From Betaproteobacteria bacterium (GTDB lineage: Bacteria > Pseudomonadota > Gammaproteobacteria > Burkholderiales > Burkholderiaceae_C): a stretch of DNA of 48,839 nucleotides. The notes under the pieces are model-generated. The model was not told the DNA's origin, did not search any database, and worked only from the letters and a program-made list of their open reading frames with translations. Location: contig JANYKR010000206.1 of NCBI GenBank assembly GCA_025358155.1, positions 1 to 48,839 on the forward strand, read 5' to 3'. The position numbers and the translations under genes are program-made. Numbering within the stretch: position 1 is the stretch's first letter; every line of letters starts with the position of its first letter. Below, piece by piece: positions 9,540-18,635 of this stretch.

Positions 9540-10877
9540 ATGTCTAGAGTCCTTGTTTTTGTGCTGCTGTGCTGGGCTGCGGCCCCAGCTGTTGCCCAAC
9601 CGGTTTGCAGTGATTTGCCAGCCGGCGCTGCTGCCACGCTGAGCCTGGCGCAGGCGCTGGCGCGGGTGGCCGACTGTCACCCCGATGTGCGGGCGGCACG
9701 GGCACTTCTGGGCGCCGCCGGCGCCGACGTGCAAGTGGCCGGCCAGGGGCCCAATCCGCAGCTCACGCTGGGGGCCGGATCGATCGGCAATGTGCTGGGA
9801 GCCGGCACGCTCTGGCAAAAGACCTTCGACCACTCGGCCCGCATCGACCAGCTGATCGAGCGTGGCAACAAGCCCGCGCTGCGTCTGGCTGCGGCTGAAG
9901 CGGCGCGCCAAGCGGTGCAGGCTGACCTGACCGAGGCCCGCAGGCGTGCGGCCTCTGCAGTGGCACACGCCCACCAAGACTTGTGGGCAGCCCAGGGCCG
10001 ACGGCTGCAGTTGCAGGCGGCCGCAGCGCTCAACACCGAGTCCCTGCGCCTGCTGGAACGGCGGGTCAAGGCCGGCGACGCACCGGCGCTGGACGCCACC
10101 CGGTTTCGGCTCGACGACGCCAGGCTGCAGGCCGACTTGCGCCAGGCCGAGGCCGATGGCGCGGACCTGCAGCGCCAGCTCGCGCTGCTGATCGGTGCGG
10201 CGCCGGTGGCCCGCCAGCTGCAGGCCCAGGCGGTAGAGCTGGGGCCAGAGGTGGCCGCCAGCTTGCCGGCGCTGCCGGACAACACCCAGGCCGCAGAGGC
10301 GGCTGAGCGTCGGCCCGATGTGCTCGCCGCAGGAGCCCGCTTGCGCGCTGCCGAGCAACTGCGCGACCTGGCGGCCGCCGGCCGCACCCGCGATGTCACG
10401 GTTGGGCTGCAGCTCGACCACTGGCCGACCAGCCCGACCAACAGCAGCGGCACCGGCAACACCGTCAGCCTGAGCGTGAGCGTGCCGCTTTTCATCCGCC
10501 ATGCCAACGAGGGTGAACTGGCGCGGGCCGTGGCCGATGTATCCACCGCCCAGGACGCGCTGCGCCGCAGCCGCGACACGGCGGCCGCCGAGCTGGCGCG
10601 TACCGCCGCCCAGGCCCGCAACGCTGCCGAGCGCCGCCGCCTGGTGGTCGAGCAGCTGGAGCCGGCCGCCGAGAAGGTGGCGGCCGGTGCCGAACTGGCC
10701 TACCAGCGGGGTGCCAGCAGCGCGCTGGAGGTGCTGGACGCCCGCCGCAGCCTGCGCGCCGTGCGCATCGAGCGGGTCAACGCCGACGCCGACCTGGCCA
10801 AGGCGCTGGCCGACTGGCAGGTCGCCACCCTGCCAGCCGCGCTGAACCCGAACCCTGGCCCCACCCCCATCCCATGA
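9540..10877 (+). CDS. czcC: outer-membrane efflux channel, CzcC-like
   Basis: TolC-type outer-membrane component of a tripartite heavy-metal pump. The 445-residue protein starts with a signal peptide ending about PAVAQ (residue 20), followed by two outer-membrane efflux repeats rich in Ala/Arg/Gln coiled-coil sequence. The frame is open to 9330, but the ATG at 9540 is chosen because the signal peptide starts there. Its last codons overlap the adaptor gene by 4 bases (ATGA). The symbol rests on the CzcCBA gene order, not on known substrate. Confidence 0.85.
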   Translation: MSRVLVFVLLCWAAAPAVAQPVCSDLPAGAAATLSLAQALARVADCHPDVRAARALLGAAGADVQVAGQGPNPQLTLGAGSIGNVLGAGTLWQKTFDHSARIDQLIERGNKPALRLAAAEAARQAVQADLTEARRRAASAVAHAHQDLWAAQGRRLQLQAAAALNTESLRLLERRVKAGDAPALDATRFRLDDARLQADLRQAEADGADLQRQLALLIGAAPVARQLQAQAVELGPEVAASLPALPDNTQAAEAAERRPDVLAAGARLRAAEQLRDLAAAGRTRDVTVGLQLDHWPTSPTNSSGTGNTVSLSVSVPLFIRHANEGELARAVADVSTAQDALRRSRDTAAAELARTAAQARNAAERRRLVVEQLEPAAEKVAAGAELAYQRGASSALEVLDARRSLRAVRIERVNADADLAKALADWQVATLPAALNPNPGPTPIP

Positions 10878-12070
10878 TCGCGCCGTCCATGACCGCTTTT
10901 TCTGCGCTTGCCGTGTGGTCCGCCCGGCCGCCCCACCGCTGGCCTGCCGCACTGGGCCTGCTGGCGCTGGCCGCCCTGCTCTCCACCACACTCGCCGCCT
11001 GCAGCAAGCCCGAGGTGGCCGCGCCGCCGGCCGAGCCGACGATGTCCGGCAACGTGGTCAGCTTCCCCGGCAACCAGGACCCGGCCGGCCTGCGCCTGGT
11101 TGCGGTGTCGGGCGCCACCGACCACCAGGTGCTGCTGACCGGCCGTCTGGGCTGGGACGAGGACCGCACCAGCCGCGTGTTTGCGCCCTACGCCGGCCGC
11201 ATCGACAAGCTGCTCGCGCATGTCGGCCAGCCAGTAAAGCGGGGCGATGCGCTGGCGCTGATGAGCTCGGCCGATGTCGGCCAGGCCCAGGCAGATCTGC
11301 ACAAGGCCGAGGCCGACCAGGCGCAGGGCCGCAACACGGTGGCGCGCGCCCGCGACCTGGTCGAGGGCGGGGTGATCGCCCGCAAGGACCTGGAGCAGGC
11401 CGAGGCCGACCTGGCCCGCTCGACGGCCGAGGCCGGCCGGGCGCGGGCGAGGCTGGCGCAGTACGGTGTCATCGGTGCCGCACCCGGAGCGATCAACCAG
11501 TCGTTCACCCTGGCTGCGCCGGTGGCCGGTGTGGTGGTGGAGCGCAACAGCAACCCGGGCGCCGAGGTGCGCACCGATGTGCAGGGCGCGCCTTTGTTCG
11601 TCGTCAGCGACCCGACGGCGCTGTGGGCCACCATCGATGTGGACGAGGCCCAGCTGGCCCTGGTGCAGCCCGGCCAGGCCTTGTTGCTGAGCACGGCCGC
11701 CTGGCCCGAGCGTGAATTTGCCGCCACGGTGTTGAGCGTGGGCGAGGCGGTGGACGCCAACTCGCGCACCGTCAAGGTGCGGGCACGTGTGCCCAATGCC
11801 GGGCGCCAGCTCAAGGCCGAGATGTTTGTCAAGGCCTCGGTCACCCAGCACGGTAGCCTGCCGCTGGTGCCGGCCGATGCGGTTTTTTTGCGCGGCAGCC
11901 AGCAGGTATTGTTTGTGCACAAGGGCCCGGGCAAGTTTGAGCGGCGCACGGTCTTGTTGCGCCCGGCCGGGCCGCAGTTCTGGTCGGTGCTGCAGGGCGT
12001 GAGTGTGGGTGACTCGGTGGTAGTGGGCGGCGGCCTGTACCTCAACCAGTTGCTGGACACCGCCAAATGA
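10874..12070 (+). CDS. czcB: RND periplasmic adaptor, CzcB-like, probable lipoprotein
   Basis: Membrane-fusion subunit linking the RND pump to the outer-membrane channel. The 398-residue protein has a membrane-targeting N-terminus with a lipobox LAAC (Cys43), so it is probably lipid-anchored. It then shows a barrel-sandwich segment (GRIDKLLAHVGQPVKRGDAL), a coiled-coil hairpin (about 140-190) and a HlyD-type beta-barrel region (LWATIDVDEAQLALVQPGQ). There is no histidine-rich N-terminal metal-binding stretch. It overlaps both neighbours by 4 bases, which indicates tight translational coupling. Confidence 0.88.
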   Translation: MIAPSMTAFSALAVWSARPPHRWPAALGLLALAALLSTTLAACSKPEVAAPPAEPTMSGNVVSFPGNQDPAGLRLVAVSGATDHQVLLTGRLGWDEDRTSRVFAPYAGRIDKLLAHVGQPVKRGDALALMSSADVGQAQADLHKAEADQAQGRNTVARARDLVEGGVIARKDLEQAEADLARSTAEAGRARARLAQYGVIGAAPGAINQSFTLAAPVAGVVVERNSNPGAEVRTDVQGAPLFVVSDPTALWATIDVDEAQLALVQPGQALLLSTAAWPEREFAATVLSVGEAVDANSRTVKVRARVPNAGRQLKAEMFVKASVTQHGSLPLVPADAVFLRGSQQVLFVHKGPGKFERRTVLLRPAGPQFWSVLQGVSVGDSVVVGGGLYLNQLLDTAK

Positions 12071-15000
12071 AGCGGTTTGTCGAGTTTGCGCTGCGCCAGC
12101 CGCTGTTCATCTGGTTGGCGCTGGCGCTTTTTGTCGGCAGCGGGGTGCTGGCCTTCCAGAACCTGGCAGTCGAGGCCTTTCCGGATGTCTCGGACACCCA
12201 GGTCAACATCATCGCGCTCTACCCCGGCCGGGCCGCCGAGGAGGTAGAAAAGCAGGTCACGATCCCGGTGGAGATCGCGCTCTCAGGCCTGCCCAACACG
12301 GTGCGTTTGTTCACCCACACCCAGTACGGCCTGATGTTCGCGATGGTCACTTTCGACGACAAGCCGAGCGACCAGCTGGCGCGCCAGCAGATTTTGGAGC
12401 GGCTGCGTGGCATCGACCTGCCTGCGGGCGTCGAGACCGACGTGCCGCCGCTGTCCACCGCGATCGGCGAGATCATGCGGTTCCGCCTGCGGGGTGATGG
12501 CTACAGCCCGCGCGAGCTGCGCGAAACCCAGGACTGGGTGGTCGAAAAGGCGATCCGCCAGGCTGGTGGCGTGGCCGACCTGGTGACGATGGGCGGTGCG
12601 ATCAAGCAGTACGAGGTCAATCCTGACCTGGCCCGGCTGCGTGACCACAAGGTCACGCTGGGCCAGCTGTTCACCGCGCTGCAGCGGGCCAACGGCAACG
12701 CTGGTGGCGGCGCGATGACGCAGGGCCGGCAGCAGTTCCTGATCCGCTCGCTGGGCAGCTTTCGCAGCTCGTCCGACATCGAACGGGTGGTGGTGGCCGA
12801 GGTGGCCGGCACGCCGGTGCTGGTGCGGGACGTGGCACAGGTGGTGGTGGGGCAGTTTCCACCGCAGGGTCTGGTGGGCCAGGACGCTGCCGACGACATC
12901 GTCAACGGCATCGTGGTGATGCGCAAAGGCGAAAACCCGTCCAAGGTGCTGGCAGGCGTGCAGGCCAAGATCGACAAGCTCAACCGCGGCGGCCTGCCGC
13001 CGGGCATGACGATCATCCCGTACTACGACCGGTCCTGGTTGATCAAGAAGACGCTGCACACGGTGTTTGCCAACCTCACCGAGGGCGCGCTGCTGGTGAT
13101 GTTTGTGCTGTTCGTGTTTTTGCAGAACCTGCGCGCTGCGGCCATCGTGGCGGTGGTGATCCCGCTCTCCTTGCTGGCCACCTTTCTGGGGCTGACCTTT
13201 GTCGGCATCCCGGCCAACCTGCTCAGCCTGGGTGCGATGGATTTCGGCATCATCGTCGACGGTGCGGTGATCGTGGTCGAGAACATCTTCCGCCGCCTGG
13301 GTGAGCTGAGCGACGAGCAGGTCAAGCGTACCGAGAACCGCCTCAAGGCGGTGCTGCGGGCCACGGTGGAGGTGGGCCGGCCCACGCTGTTTTCGATGAT
13401 CATCATCATCGCCGCCCACCTGCCGATCTTCACGCTGCAGCGCCACGAGGGCCGCATCTTCTCGCCGATGGCCTGGAGTGTGACCTCGGCCCTGGTCGGC
13501 TCGCTGGTGCTGGCCTTGTCGCTGGTGCCGCTGCTGTGTGTGCTGCTGCTGCGCAGCAAGGTGCCACACGAGGACAACCGGCTGGTGCAGGCCTGCAAAC
13601 GGGTCTACCAGCCGGTGCTGACCTGGGCGGTTGCCGCGCCCAAGCTGGTGATGGCAGTGGCCGGGTTGACACTGGCGGCAGCCTTGGCGCTGGCCAGCAC
13701 CCTGGGCTCGGAGTTCTTGCCCGAGTTGGACGAGGGCACGATCTGGGTCAATGCCACGCTGCCGCCCTCGGTCTCGCCCGAGGAGGCCAAGCAGATGGCC
13801 TCGAAGCTGCGCACCCAGCTGCGCAGCGTGCCCGAGGTGGTGACGGTGGTCAGCAAGGTCGGCCGGCCGGACGATGGCACGGACCCGAAAACCTTCAACG
13901 CCTTCGAGGCCTTTGTGGAGCTCAAGCCCGAGGAGCAATGGCGGCCCGGCGTCAGCAAGCGGCAGATCATCGACGCGATGGATGAGGCTTGTTCCAAGTT
14001 GCCTGGCATCGACGTGTCGTTTTCGCAACCCATCCGCGACAACGTGCTGGAGAGCATTTCGCAGATAGACGGTCAGATCGTCGTCAAGGTCAAGGGTGAC
14101 GATCTGGCTGAGTTGGGCAAGCTGGCCAACAAGGTGGTGACATTGGCGCGCGCCACGCCGGGCGTGTCCCGGGCCTTCATCGACCGCGATGGCCAGTTGC
14201 CGCAGCTGCGCATCGACATCGACCGCGATGCCGCCGCACGCTTTGGCCTCAACACCGGCGACATCCAGGACGCGATCGAAACCGCCGTGGCCGGCAAGCA
14301 GACCAGCGAGCTGTGGGAAGGAGAGCGCCACTTCTCGGTGGTGGTGCGGCTGGCAGCCAGCCTGCGCACGCTCGACGCCTTGCCCAAGCTGCTGATCGGC
14401 GCGCCCTCGGGTGCCCAGGTGCCGTTGGGCCAGTTGGCGCAGATCAGCCAGACCAGCGGCGCGATGAACATCGCACGTGAAAACGGCCAACGCGTCGCGG
14501 CGGTGGGCATCTTCATCCGCGACCGCGACATGGGCTCGGTGGTGGCCGATCTGCAAACCGCAGCCGGCCGAGAACTCAAACTGCCAGCCGGCTACGAGGT
14601 GATCTGGTCGGGCGAGTTCGAGAACCAGCAGCGGGCGATGAAGCGGCTGTCCTGGGTCGTGCCGCTGTCGATCCTGGTGATCTTTTTGCTGCTGTTCGAC
14701 GCTTTCAAGAGCTTTCGCAGCGCGCTCTTGATCATCGCCAACATCCCGTTTGCGATGATCGGCGGCATCGTCGCACTGGCGCTGACCGGTATCCCGCTGT
14801 CGGTGTCGGCGGCGATCGGTTTCATCGCGCTGTTTGGCCAGGCGGTGCTCAATGGCGTGGTGATGGTCACCTACTACAACCAGTTGCGTGAGACTGGCAT
14901 GACAGTCAACGATGCGGTGATGGAGGGCAGCCTGACGCGCCTGCGCACCGTGCTGATGACGGCGATGCTGGCGATGCTGGGCCTGCTGCCGATGGCGCTG

Positions 15001-15189
15001 AGCCATGCCATCGGCGCCGAAACCCAGCGCCCGCTGGCGGTGGTCGTGATCGGCGGGCTGGTCTCGGCCACGCTGCTGACATTGCTGGTGCTGCCCACGC
15101 TCTACGCCTGGGCAGCACGCAAGGATGCACCCGTTGTACCGGGGGGCCTTGCCGCGGGCATTGACCCACAGGCGGGATCGGCTGCATGA
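12067..15189 (+). CDS. czcA: heavy-metal efflux RND transporter, CzcA-like
   Basis: Proton-driven inner-membrane pump of 1040 residues, the usual size for HME-RND proteins, with two blocks of membrane helices around two large periplasmic loops. The TM4 proton-relay motif DFGIIVDGAVIVVEN is intact, with Asp392, Asp398 and Glu405, which is diagnostic for the metal-exporting branch. The N-terminus has FPDVSDTQVNIIALYPG, typical of CzcA/CusA. The metal (Co/Zn/Cd, Ni, or Cu/Ag) cannot be told from sequence alone. It is third in the four-gene operon and overlaps both neighbours. Confidence 0.94.
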   Translation: MKRFVEFALRQPLFIWLALALFVGSGVLAFQNLAVEAFPDVSDTQVNIIALYPGRAAEEVEKQVTIPVEIALSGLPNTVRLFTHTQYGLMFAMVTFDDKPSDQLARQQILERLRGIDLPAGVETDVPPLSTAIGEIMRFRLRGDGYSPRELRETQDWVVEKAIRQAGGVADLVTMGGAIKQYEVNPDLARLRDHKVTLGQLFTALQRANGNAGGGAMTQGRQQFLIRSLGSFRSSSDIERVVVAEVAGTPVLVRDVAQVVVGQFPPQGLVGQDAADDIVNGIVVMRKGENPSKVLAGVQAKIDKLNRGGLPPGMTIIPYYDRSWLIKKTLHTVFANLTEGALLVMFVLFVFLQNLRAAAIVAVVIPLSLLATFLGLTFVGIPANLLSLGAMDFGIIVDGAVIVVENIFRRLGELSDEQVKRTENRLKAVLRATVEVGRPTLFSMIIIIAAHLPIFTLQRHEGRIFSPMAWSVTSALVGSLVLALSLVPLLCVLLLRSKVPHEDNRLVQACKRVYQPVLTWAVAAPKLVMAVAGLTLAAALALASTLGSEFLPELDEGTIWVNATLPPSVSPEEAKQMASKLRTQLRSVPEVVTVVSKVGRPDDGTDPKTFNAFEAFVELKPEEQWRPGVSKRQIIDAMDEACSKLPGIDVSFSQPIRDNVLESISQIDGQIVVKVKGDDLAELGKLANKVVTLARATPGVSRAFIDRDGQLPQLRIDIDRDAAARFGLNTGDIQDAIETAVAGKQTSELWEGERHFSVVVRLAASLRTLDALPKLLIGAPSGAQVPLGQLAQISQTSGAMNIARENGQRVAAVGIFIRDRDMGSVVADLQTAAGRELKLPAGYEVIWSGEFENQQRAMKRLSWVVPLSILVIFLLLFDAFKSFRSALLIIANIPFAMIGGIVALALTGIPLSVSAAIGFIALFGQAVLNGVVMVTYYNQLRETGMTVNDAVMEGSLTRLRTVLMTAMLAMLGLLPMALSHAIGAETQRPLAVVVIGGLVSATLLTLLVLPTLYAWAARKDAPVVPGGLAAGIDPQAGSAA

Positions 15190-16085
15190 GGCGGACAGAT
15201 CATCAGCGGGCGCGGCTGCCGAGCCTGGCGCGGGACCTGGCGCGGTGCCTGGCGCGGTGCCTGGCGCGGGGCCTGGCATTCGGCATGGCGCTTGCGCTGG
15301 CCGGCGCCGCGCGGGCCGCTGCGGCGTCAACCGATCCACCGCCAAACGATCCGCTGCCTGAGCTGGCGGCCGACCAGGCCAGCAAACCCGCCGCCGACAC
15401 CGGCTCTGACCGTGGCGAATTCAAATTTACCCTGGGTCGCTACCGCCTCGCCAGCGAGACCGGCAGTTTTGTCGGCACCGACCTCAACCTGCGCTGGCGC
15501 CGAGACGGTCGCAACCTGTGGCTGGGCGTCTACCAAGACCGTGCGATGGGGCGCGAGTTCAGGGCCGGCTACGACGACCAGTGGGTCTTGCGCGACGACC
15601 CCGTGCTGCCGGTGCAGTTGCAGCCCTCGCTGCAACTGGCCAGTGGCGGCTTTGTCGGTGGCAGCCTGGCCGTGCAGGTGGGCTCGCCGTTTTATGCCCA
15701 GGTCGGCATCGGCCGCACCAACTTGCGGCCCTATGCCAACCTCAATTTCGACCCCAACGACGCGGTCAGTGCAGCGCTGGGCTGGCAGGGCGCCGGCGGG
15801 CGGCAGTTGCAACTGCTGGTGATTGCCGACGACCGGCTCGGCACGGCGCAGCAGCACCACCACCTGATGCTGCGCTGGCCGTTGCCGGTCGATTCGTCTG
15901 ACCCGCTGAGGCTCACCCTCGACCTGCTGCACAAGCAAGGCCTGGGCGACACCGGAGCGGTCAGTGCCTGGGGCTGGACCCTGGGCCTGGACGGCAAGGT
16001 CTGGTTTGCCAGGCTGGCGCGCGACCCCAAGCAGAACTTCTCTGCCCAGGACGCTTGGCGGATGTCGGCGGGCCGGCGGTTTTGA
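15186..16085 (+). CDS. envelope protein of unknown function downstream of czcA
   Basis: A 299-residue protein with an Arg-rich N-terminus and a hydrophobic stretch ending about GAARAAAAS, consistent with a signal peptide. The mature part alternates polar and hydrophobic residues (YRLASETGSFVGTDLNLRW, LQPSLQLASGGFVGGSLAV) and ends in Phe (AGRRF), as outer-membrane barrels do. No domain is recognised. It overlaps czcA by 4 bases, so it is probably a co-expressed accessory of the pump. Its first 28 codons include four LARx repeats from a 12-base DNA array; the ATG at 15285 (MALALAG) could be an alternative start. Confidence 0.65.
   Translation: MRRTDHQRARLPSLARDLARCLARCLARGLAFGMALALAGAARAAAASTDPPPNDPLPELAADQASKPAADTGSDRGEFKFTLGRYRLASETGSFVGTDLNLRWRRDGRNLWLGVYQDRAMGREFRAGYDDQWVLRDDPVLPVQLQPSLQLASGGFVGGSLAVQVGSPFYAQVGIGRTNLRPYANLNFDPNDAVSAALGWQGAGGRQLQLLVIADDRLGTAQQHHHLMLRWPLPVDSSDPLRLTLDLLHKQGLGDTGAVSAWGWTLGLDGKVWFARLARDPKQNFSAQDAWRMSAGRRF
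15223..15270 (+). repeat. 12-bp in-frame tandem repeat in the signal-peptide region
   Basis: Four units close to GCCTGGCGCGGT (15223-15234, 15235-15246, 15247-15258, 15259-15270) plus a half unit. They encode LARD-LARC-LARC-LARG. A period of 12 keeps the frame, so copy number would only lengthen the N-region of the leader. Confidence 0.85.
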
Positions 16086-16088
16086 GGT

Positions 16089-16997
16089 TCAGAGCGCTTT
16101 GAGCCACCAGTCTCCGGCCAGTGCCTGCTGCAAAAACGCGATGAAGCTGGTGACCTTGGTCGATACCAGCTTGGGTGAGGGGTAGACCGCGTGCATGTCT
16201 TGCGCCTGCAGCACATGGTCGGTCAGCACCGGGACCACGCTGGCGTCGGCCACCGATTCACGGGCCGCGTACCACGGCAACACGGCCAGCCCCATGCCAG
16301 CACGCGCGGCCGCCAGCACGGCCGACAGGTTGTTGGTGCGCAGCCGGCCGTTGACCGGCACTGACACCTCCTGGCCGCTGGGCCCGGTCAGGCTCCAGCG
16401 GTCATCGCCTTGCACGCTGCTGTAGATCACGCAGCCGTGGCTGGCCAGATCGTCCGGCACTTGCGGTGCCGGGTGCTGGCTCAGGTAGCCCGGCGAGGCC
16501 ACCATCACCCAGGGATTGGTGCCGAGGTAGCGCGCGCCCAGGCTGGAGTCGGCCAGCCGGCCCATGCGGATCGCCATGTCCAAGCCCTGCTCGACCAGAT
16601 CGACGTAACGGTCATCAAAGCCGAGATCGATGCGCACGCCCGGGTGGTCGCGCATGTAGCGCAGCACCAGCGGCACCATCACCCGACGGCCAAAAGCCAC
16701 CGAGGTGCTGATCCGCAACTGCCCGCCCACACCGCTTTGCAACAGCGTGGCCAGGTTCTCCGCGTCTTCGACATCGTGCGAGATGCGCTTGCACTTTTCG
16801 TAGTACAACGCACCCACCTCGGTGGGCGTGACGCCCCGGGTCGAGCGGTGCAGCAGGCGCGCGCCCAGGCGCTGCTCGATCACGGCCACCGCCTTGGTGG
16901 CGGTGGGTTGGGCAATACCCAAATCCTCGGCAGCCTTGCTGAAGCTGCCGGTCTCGACGATGCGGATGAAGAGGTCCAGTCCTGCCAGGCGATCCAT
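16089..16997 (-). CDS. LysR-family transcriptional regulator
   Basis: A 302-residue regulator with the N-terminal helix-turn-helix (FIRIVETGSFSKAAEDLGIAQ, residues about 9-29, then RLGARLLHRSTRGVTPTEVG) and a C-terminal effector-binding domain of periplasmic-binding-protein type. The family resembles the many LysR proteins with TRGV after the HTH. It converges on the czc-linked envelope gene, with only 3 bases between stops, and follows the porin gene on the same strand. No divergent target gene is adjacent, so its regulon is unknown. Confidence 0.9.
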   Translation of the reverse strand: MDRLAGLDLFIRIVETGSFSKAAEDLGIAQPTATKAVAVIEQRLGARLLHRSTRGVTPTEVGALYYEKCKRISHDVEDAENLATLLQSGVGGQLRISTSVAFGRRVMVPLVLRYMRDHPGVRIDLGFDDRYVDLVEQGLDMAIRMGRLADSSLGARYLGTNPWVMVASPGYLSQHPAPQVPDDLASHGCVIYSSVQGDDRWSLTGPSGQEVSVPVNGRLRTNNLSAVLAAARAGMGLAVLPWYAARESVADASVVPVLTDHVLQAQDMHAVYPSPKLVSTKVTSFIAFLQQALAGDWWLKAL

Positions 16998-17115
16998 TGG
17001 GTGACTGTAGCGCCGGCGGACCCGCGAGCGTGGGCGGCAGGCCAGGCATGCCGGCCTTCGGGGTCAGGCAAAGCATGGCGCCAGCGTCGGTCGCCGACCT
17101 TGACACTCGAGGCGC

Positions 17116-18549
17116 TCAGAACTCCAGATGCAGCCGTGTCGCGATGAAGTTCACTGGCCCGCGGTCGGCGTTGTAGGCGGGGTTGAGGATGCGCTGGGCG
17201 TTCAGTGACACGGTCACGCCCTTGACCAGTTGCAGATTGTAAAAAGCCTCCAGCACCTGTTCGGGGCGGTAGCGCAAGCCGCCATCGCCGATGAAAAAAC
17301 TGATGCCACCGGCCGCCAGGTAGTCGCGCCGGGCCCTGGACAAGCCATTGTGGGCAAAGCCCAGGCCGAGGGAGTCGCCGGCGCGCTGCCAGGCGCCGCC
17401 ATCGATCAGCAGCCCACCTGAGATGGAGCGGTCGATTTCGGTGAAGGCGTCGGTCTCGGTCTGGCCATCGGCAGTGCTCCAGCGGGCAAACAGGCCAACA
17501 TGGGGGCTGAGCGCTTGTTCCAGTCCCAGGCCCCAACCCCATTTGTCTTGCACGCCGGTGCGCACCGCGTTGATGTCAGGCTTGCCGCCGGCTTGTCGGG
17601 CCTGGACCACGGCATCGTCAAAGCGCGCCAGTCGGGTGCGGTCATGAAACACCAGCGCGCGCAGCTTGCCCGGCTGGCCGGCCAGGGTGTGGCTGTGTTC
17701 CAGCTCCAGCTGGTCGCCAAAGTGTTGCAGCAATTTGGGGTCCAGGGCCTGCTGGTTGGGCTCTCGCGGCAGGGCAAAGCGACCGGCGCGCAGCGCCCAA
17801 TCGTCGTAAAACCACTCCAGCGCGGCGCCGGTCGTGTAGCCGCGCGCGTCGGCAGCAAAGTCGTAGGCGCCCATCGACATCAGTGACCAGTTCAAGAACT
17901 GGCTGCGCGGATCGTGGCTGTAGGTGTTGTCGTCAAACAGGTCGGCTACTGAAATGTTGCCCACCGTCAACACGACCCGTCGCTTGGCCACCCGGCCGGC
18001 GAGTTGGTTGAAATCCGCCTCGACAGCCTCGGTCTGTGCCGGTTGGCCGTCGTCGCCGGCCAGTGCCCAGGTCTGGCGGCCAAACAGCCGGGCCCGGTAG
18101 AACGTGAGCGTGGGACCTGAGCTGCGCGCCATCTCGCCGTTGCTGAAGCCACCCAGCCCGGTCAGGTTCGACAGCGGCACGCCTTGGGCTGCTTCCGGGT
18201 TCAGGTAGATCTCGGCGCCCGCCCAAGGCCTGAATCCCAGCGCCAGCGTGGCGGTGAAGGAGTAGCTCAGCTCACGTGTCGGGATCAAGCTGTTGGGCCC
18301 CGTGTAGGCGGCGGCAAAGGCCGATTTTTTTTGCCAGATGTAGGTGGCCTGGCCGTTGATGCCCCAGGTTTGCTCAACGTCGGCGGTTGCGGGGGCGGCT
18401 GCGGGGGGGGCTGCGGGTGCGGCTGTCTGGGCGGCGGTCTGGGCGGCAGCCAGCATCAGGACGCTGAGGATCGGGCCGGGCAGGGCGGTTTGCAGTCGTT
18501 GAAGCACGGGTGTGGCCTGGCTGTGTTGATCAATCCCCCAATTACACAA
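17116..18549 (-). CDS. carbohydrate-selective porin, OprB-like
   Basis: Outer-membrane porin of 477 residues. After a leader with a low-complexity Ala/Pro/Thr stretch, the mature protein opens with WGINGQATYIWQKKSAFAAAY and GPNSLIPTRELSYSFTATL, typical of OprB proteins. It continues with YLNPEAAQGVPLSNLTGLGG and SRARRDYLAAGGISFFIGDG, and ends with an aromatic residue (LHLEF). Such porins pass sugars and acids. The sugar-acid cassette at 26-31 kb is a conceivable partner but is not adjacent. The exact start is uncertain because of the repetitive leader; an ATG at 18453 is an alternative. Confidence 0.82.
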   Translation of the reverse strand: MCNWGIDQHSQATPVLQRLQTALPGPILSVLMLAAAQTAAQTAAPAAPPAAAPATADVEQTWGINGQATYIWQKKSAFAAAYTGPNSLIPTRELSYSFTATLALGFRPWAGAEIYLNPEAAQGVPLSNLTGLGGFSNGEMARSSGPTLTFYRARLFGRQTWALAGDDGQPAQTEAVEADFNQLAGRVAKRRVVLTVGNISVADLFDDNTYSHDPRSQFLNWSLMSMGAYDFAADARGYTTGAALEWFYDDWALRAGRFALPREPNQQALDPKLLQHFGDQLELEHSHTLAGQPGKLRALVFHDRTRLARFDDAVVQARQAGGKPDINAVRTGVQDKWGWGLGLEQALSPHVGLFARWSTADGQTETDAFTEIDRSISGGLLIDGGAWQRAGDSLGLGFAHNGLSRARRDYLAAGGISFFIGDGGLRYRPEQVLEAFYNLQLVKGVTVSLNAQRILNPAYNADRGPVNFIATRLHLEF

Positions 18550-18590
18550 CAGCTGCCTGGCTGCAGGATGACGCGGCCGGCCCGCTGCTC

Positions 18591-18619
18591 GCTGGGGTCC
18601 GCTGCGGGCGGACCCCAGC
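18591..18619. terminator. 12-bp perfect inverted repeat between two envelope genes
   Basis: GCTGGGGTCCGC and GCGGACCCCAGC are exact reverse complements separated by 5 bases. The hairpin lies just after the stop (18636) of the unknown envelope gene and before the porin start (18549). There is no T-run on the minus side, so it may be a weak terminator, an mRNA 3'-end stabiliser, or an attenuator. Confidence 0.5.
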
Positions 18620-18635
18620 GGCGCTGCCTGGGCGT

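Noticed and set aside
12283-15345. Very long open frame antisense to czcA (about 1020 codons)
   Set aside because: It is rich in His, Gln, Arg and Ala, matches no family and mirrors the codon bias of the czcA frame, as do similar frames antisense to trxB, ftsK and livHM.
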